Shown piece after piece: positions 62,508 to 64,000 of a stretch of 64,000 nucleotides of DNA. Made by a program: the position numbers and the translations under genes. The stretch comes from Saprospiraceae bacterium (GTDB lineage: Bacteria; Bacteroidota; Bacteroidia; Chitinophagales; Saprospiraceae). Location of the stretch: assembly GCA_029262995.1 (NCBI GenBank), contig JAJCYH010000018.1, forward strand, positions 116,326 to 180,325, written 5' to 3'. Below the pieces are notes generated by a model. It worked only from the letters and a program-made list of their open reading frames with translations, made no database searches and was not told the DNA's origin. Position 1 is the first letter of the stretch. Each line of letters begins with the position of its first letter.

Positions 62508-63671
62508 ATGAGGTTTATTAATTCATTTTCAAACTTGTTTCTTTTAACAATCTTGACACTTTCTTGTGTAAGTTACAAGGCCAAATACAGGCATCCTACA
62601 ATTAAAGAATACAACGCAATTACTGAAGAACCAAAATTTACTTTATATCTAATTGGTGATGCTGGTAATGCTCCATCTGGAAAGACTACACCTCTTCTTA
62701 AAACATTAAAAAATGATCTCTCCGAACAAAATAATAAATCTGCAATAGTTTGGTTAGGAGATAACATCTATCCTGTTGGCTTATCCCCTGAACTGGACGA
62801 AGACTATAACTTGGGTAAACACAGGATATTAAAACAACTGGAATGTCTTGATCAATATAATGGATTAATCTATTTTATTCCTGGAAATCATGATTGGTAT
62901 AAATATGGTGCTGAAGGCATTCAAAGGCAGGAACAACTAATTGAAAATTACCTTAGCAATAGAAAACAGAAAAATAAGTATCAGAACAATTATTTTATTC
63001 CAGACAATGCGTGTGGTAAAATTAATGTTTCACACCTTGACGACGAAAAAGTATTAATTCTAATGGACTCTAACTGGTTCCTACTACAGGATCGTCAGCA
63101 ATTTGAACACTGCGATCATTCATCACGTGAATATTTTAAACAACAACTCAGAGATTCCATCAGACACAATATTGACAAACAAATTATTGTTTGCCTTCAC
63201 CACCCCCCCTATACCTATGGGTCCCATGGTTCACATTTCCCTTTTAAAGATAACTTTTTCCCACTTACACAAGTAAAGTCAGCCCTTTGGATACCCCTAC
63301 CAATTGCAGGATTTGTATTCAATAATATGCGGGGCTTTTTTACTGAACAGGACAGTCGTCATTATGCCTACAAACAGTTGAAATCACTATTGGAAGAAGA
63401 ATTATCAAAAGCAAAAAATCCTATAGTCGCCTCTGGTCATGAGCATAACTTACAACATATTTTCAATAATGGAATTGAATATATCGTAAGTGGAGCTGGA
63501 TCAAAAAAGAATCCAATAAAGCTAGGGGAACATTCAGAATTTGCCATAGGCGAAAAAGGTTTTGTCAAAATTTACTTCCTTGAAAAAACTATCGTTATAG
63601 ATTATTTAATAAATTCAGAAGATGGCATCAATATAAAAGTCATCTTTAGAAAAATCATTAATAAAGATTGA
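62508..63671 (+). CDS. Metallophosphoesterase lipoprotein (intact metal motifs)
   Basis: A 387-residue lipoprotein (signal ending TLSC, Cys20) with a complete calcineurin-like phosphoesterase core. The motifs are LIGDAGN (Asp51), WLGDN (Asp85), PGNHDW (Asn127, His128), CLHHPPYTYGSHG (His221-222) and SGHEHNLQ (His301, His303). The sequence around each motif parallels the degenerate N-terminal domain of the gene before it, including YIPGN-type and HHP-type blocks, so the two are paralogues. It is 15 nt downstream of that gene and 5 nt before the next, likely one transcript. Substrate could be a phosphomonoester or diester; not determinable here. Confidence 0.88.
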   Translation: MRFINSFSNLFLLTILTLSCVSYKAKYRHPTIKEYNAITEEPKFTLYLIGDAGNAPSGKTTPLLKTLKNDLSEQNNKSAIVWLGDNIYPVGLSPELDEDYNLGKHRILKQLECLDQYNGLIYFIPGNHDWYKYGAEGIQRQEQLIENYLSNRKQKNKYQNNYFIPDNACGKINVSHLDDEKVLILMDSNWFLLQDRQQFEHCDHSSREYFKQQLRDSIRHNIDKQIIVCLHHPPYTYGSHGSHFPFKDNFFPLTQVKSALWIPLPIAGFVFNNMRGFFTEQDSRHYAYKQLKSLLEEELSKAKNPIVASGHEHNLQHIFNNGIEYIVSGAGSKKNPIKLGEHSEFAIGEKGFVKIYFLEKTIVIDYLINSEDGINIKVIFRKIINKD

Positions 63672-63676
63672 AATTA

Positions 63677-64000
63677 ATGAGCCTTATGAGCACAATTATA
63701 ATTGGATGTATTAGCAATTTTTTAATCATTCTGACATTTATTACTTGCAAAAGCGATAATAGATCATCAGAGCAAGTAGAGACGATCTCTCAGTATATTT
63801 CAATTGATTCCATTCTTCCAGAATATGATTTTTATAAGCCTAGTAAAATATTGACTCTTGGCAAGAAGCTAAAAGAAATATCTGGCTTAAGCTTTGACGA
63901 TCAATCTTCTACTATATTTTCAGTTAATGATGAACAAGGCATTTTATTTCAATTAGAATTATCAAATGGGAATATTATAAAATCTTTTGATTTCGCTAAA
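63677..64000 (+). CDS. SdiA-regulated-family lipoprotein (truncated by window end)
   Basis: A frame begins at the ATG at 63677 (or 63686) and runs off the window with 108 codons visible and no stop. The N-terminus is a lipoprotein signal ending in FITC. The mature part (KELKEISGLSF-like LKEISGLSFDDQSSTIFSVNDEQGILFQLEL, cited as EISGLSFDD and FSVNDEQGILFQ) matches the first blades of the SdiA-regulated (PF06977-type) propeller family. It starts 5 nt after the phosphoesterase gene and belongs to the same unit. Its remaining domains are outside the window. Confidence 0.75.
   Translation, partial: MSLMSTIIIGCISNFLIILTFITCKSDNRSSEQVETISQYISIDSILPEYDFYKPSKILTLGKKLKEISGLSFDDQSSTIFSVNDEQGILFQLELSNGNIIKSFDFAK

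Noticed and set aside
1-64000. tRNA, rRNA, riboswitch or CRISPR features
   Set aside because: Gaps between genes were read for cloverleaf, conserved rRNA or repeat-spacer patterns and none was convincing.

Overview
The window looks like a chromosomal segment of a low-GC Bacteroidota (Bacteroidetes) bacterium, most plausibly a gliding or surface-attached marine or freshwater relative of the Saprospiria. The main evidence is three giant secreted proteins, two with C-terminal type B (CHU_C, gliding-associated) and one with a type A sorting domain of the type IX secretion system (T9SS). Supporting evidence is a PorP/SprF-family protein fused to an OmpA domain, TAnnTTTG promoter elements, weak ribosome binding sites with frequent TTG/GTG starts, and many Bacteroidota-specific families (DUF5686, DUF4159, BatA, RicT with a long basic tail, DUF5522). 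I see no rRNA, tRNA or CRISPR array.

Layout. 1-5.2 kb: a YbbA/YbbP-type ABC exporter (permease cut by the window edge) divergent from a TesA-like lipoprotein esterase, then an EamA transporter and a cytoplasmic NMT1/Ca3427-like binding protein. 5.3-8 kb, minus strand: a NUMOD4/HNH-like protein with a histone H1-like tail, hscB and rseP. 8.1-12.5 kb: rsmE, a small conserved protein and a secreted Asp-box propeller protein. 12.5-12.8 kb: a decayed ISKra4-type transposase fragment. 12.9-19.5 kb: a giant type B adhesin-like protein, then a sodium:solute symporter with a BadF/N-acetylglucosamine kinase-like partner. 19.7-23.9 kb: BatA-type protein, a dihydroorotase-like protein without catalytic metal ligands, and a DUF4159 protein. 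24-33.8 kb: a 1947-residue type B surface protein translationally coupled to a PorP/SprF-OmpA protein, then a DUF5686 protein. 33.8-39.9 kb: Lrp/AsnC regulator with a candidate operator, MarC-family protein, lpd-ricT, holB, queD. 40-43.4 kb: four coupled genes for membrane or surface proteins (multi-pass protein, FG-GAP propeller, DedA, small membrane protein). 43.4-49 kb: beta-CASP nuclease, acyl-CoA dehydrogenase, CWC/DUF5522 protein, TerB-like, PspC, DUF3467, ruvB. 49-51 kb: Kbp-like LysM protein, a VPGC thioredoxin-MsrA-like protein, a small lipoprotein. 51-52.3 kb: an accessory patch with hicAB, an IstB (IS21) remnant and hairpin repeats on both sides. 52.3-56.5 kb: a dockerin-bearing type A T9SS cargo protein. 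57-64 kb: an ECF sigma factor, a membrane protein in the anti-sigma position, a 1217-residue degenerate-phosphoesterase/kinase-like/Omp85 protein, an intact metallophosphoesterase lipoprotein and the start of an SdiA-regulated-family lipoprotein.

Most genes are ordinary core genes. The places most worth a second look are the 57-64 kb cluster (a phosphoesterase-like domain that lost metal ligands, followed by an intact paralogue), the H1-tailed NUMOD4/HNH protein, the pseudo-dihydroorotase, the VPGC thioredoxin-MsrA fusion, the large inverted repeat upstream of the sigma factor, and the repeat-flanked hicAB/IstB patch. All assignments come from reading motifs by eye; no database search was run.
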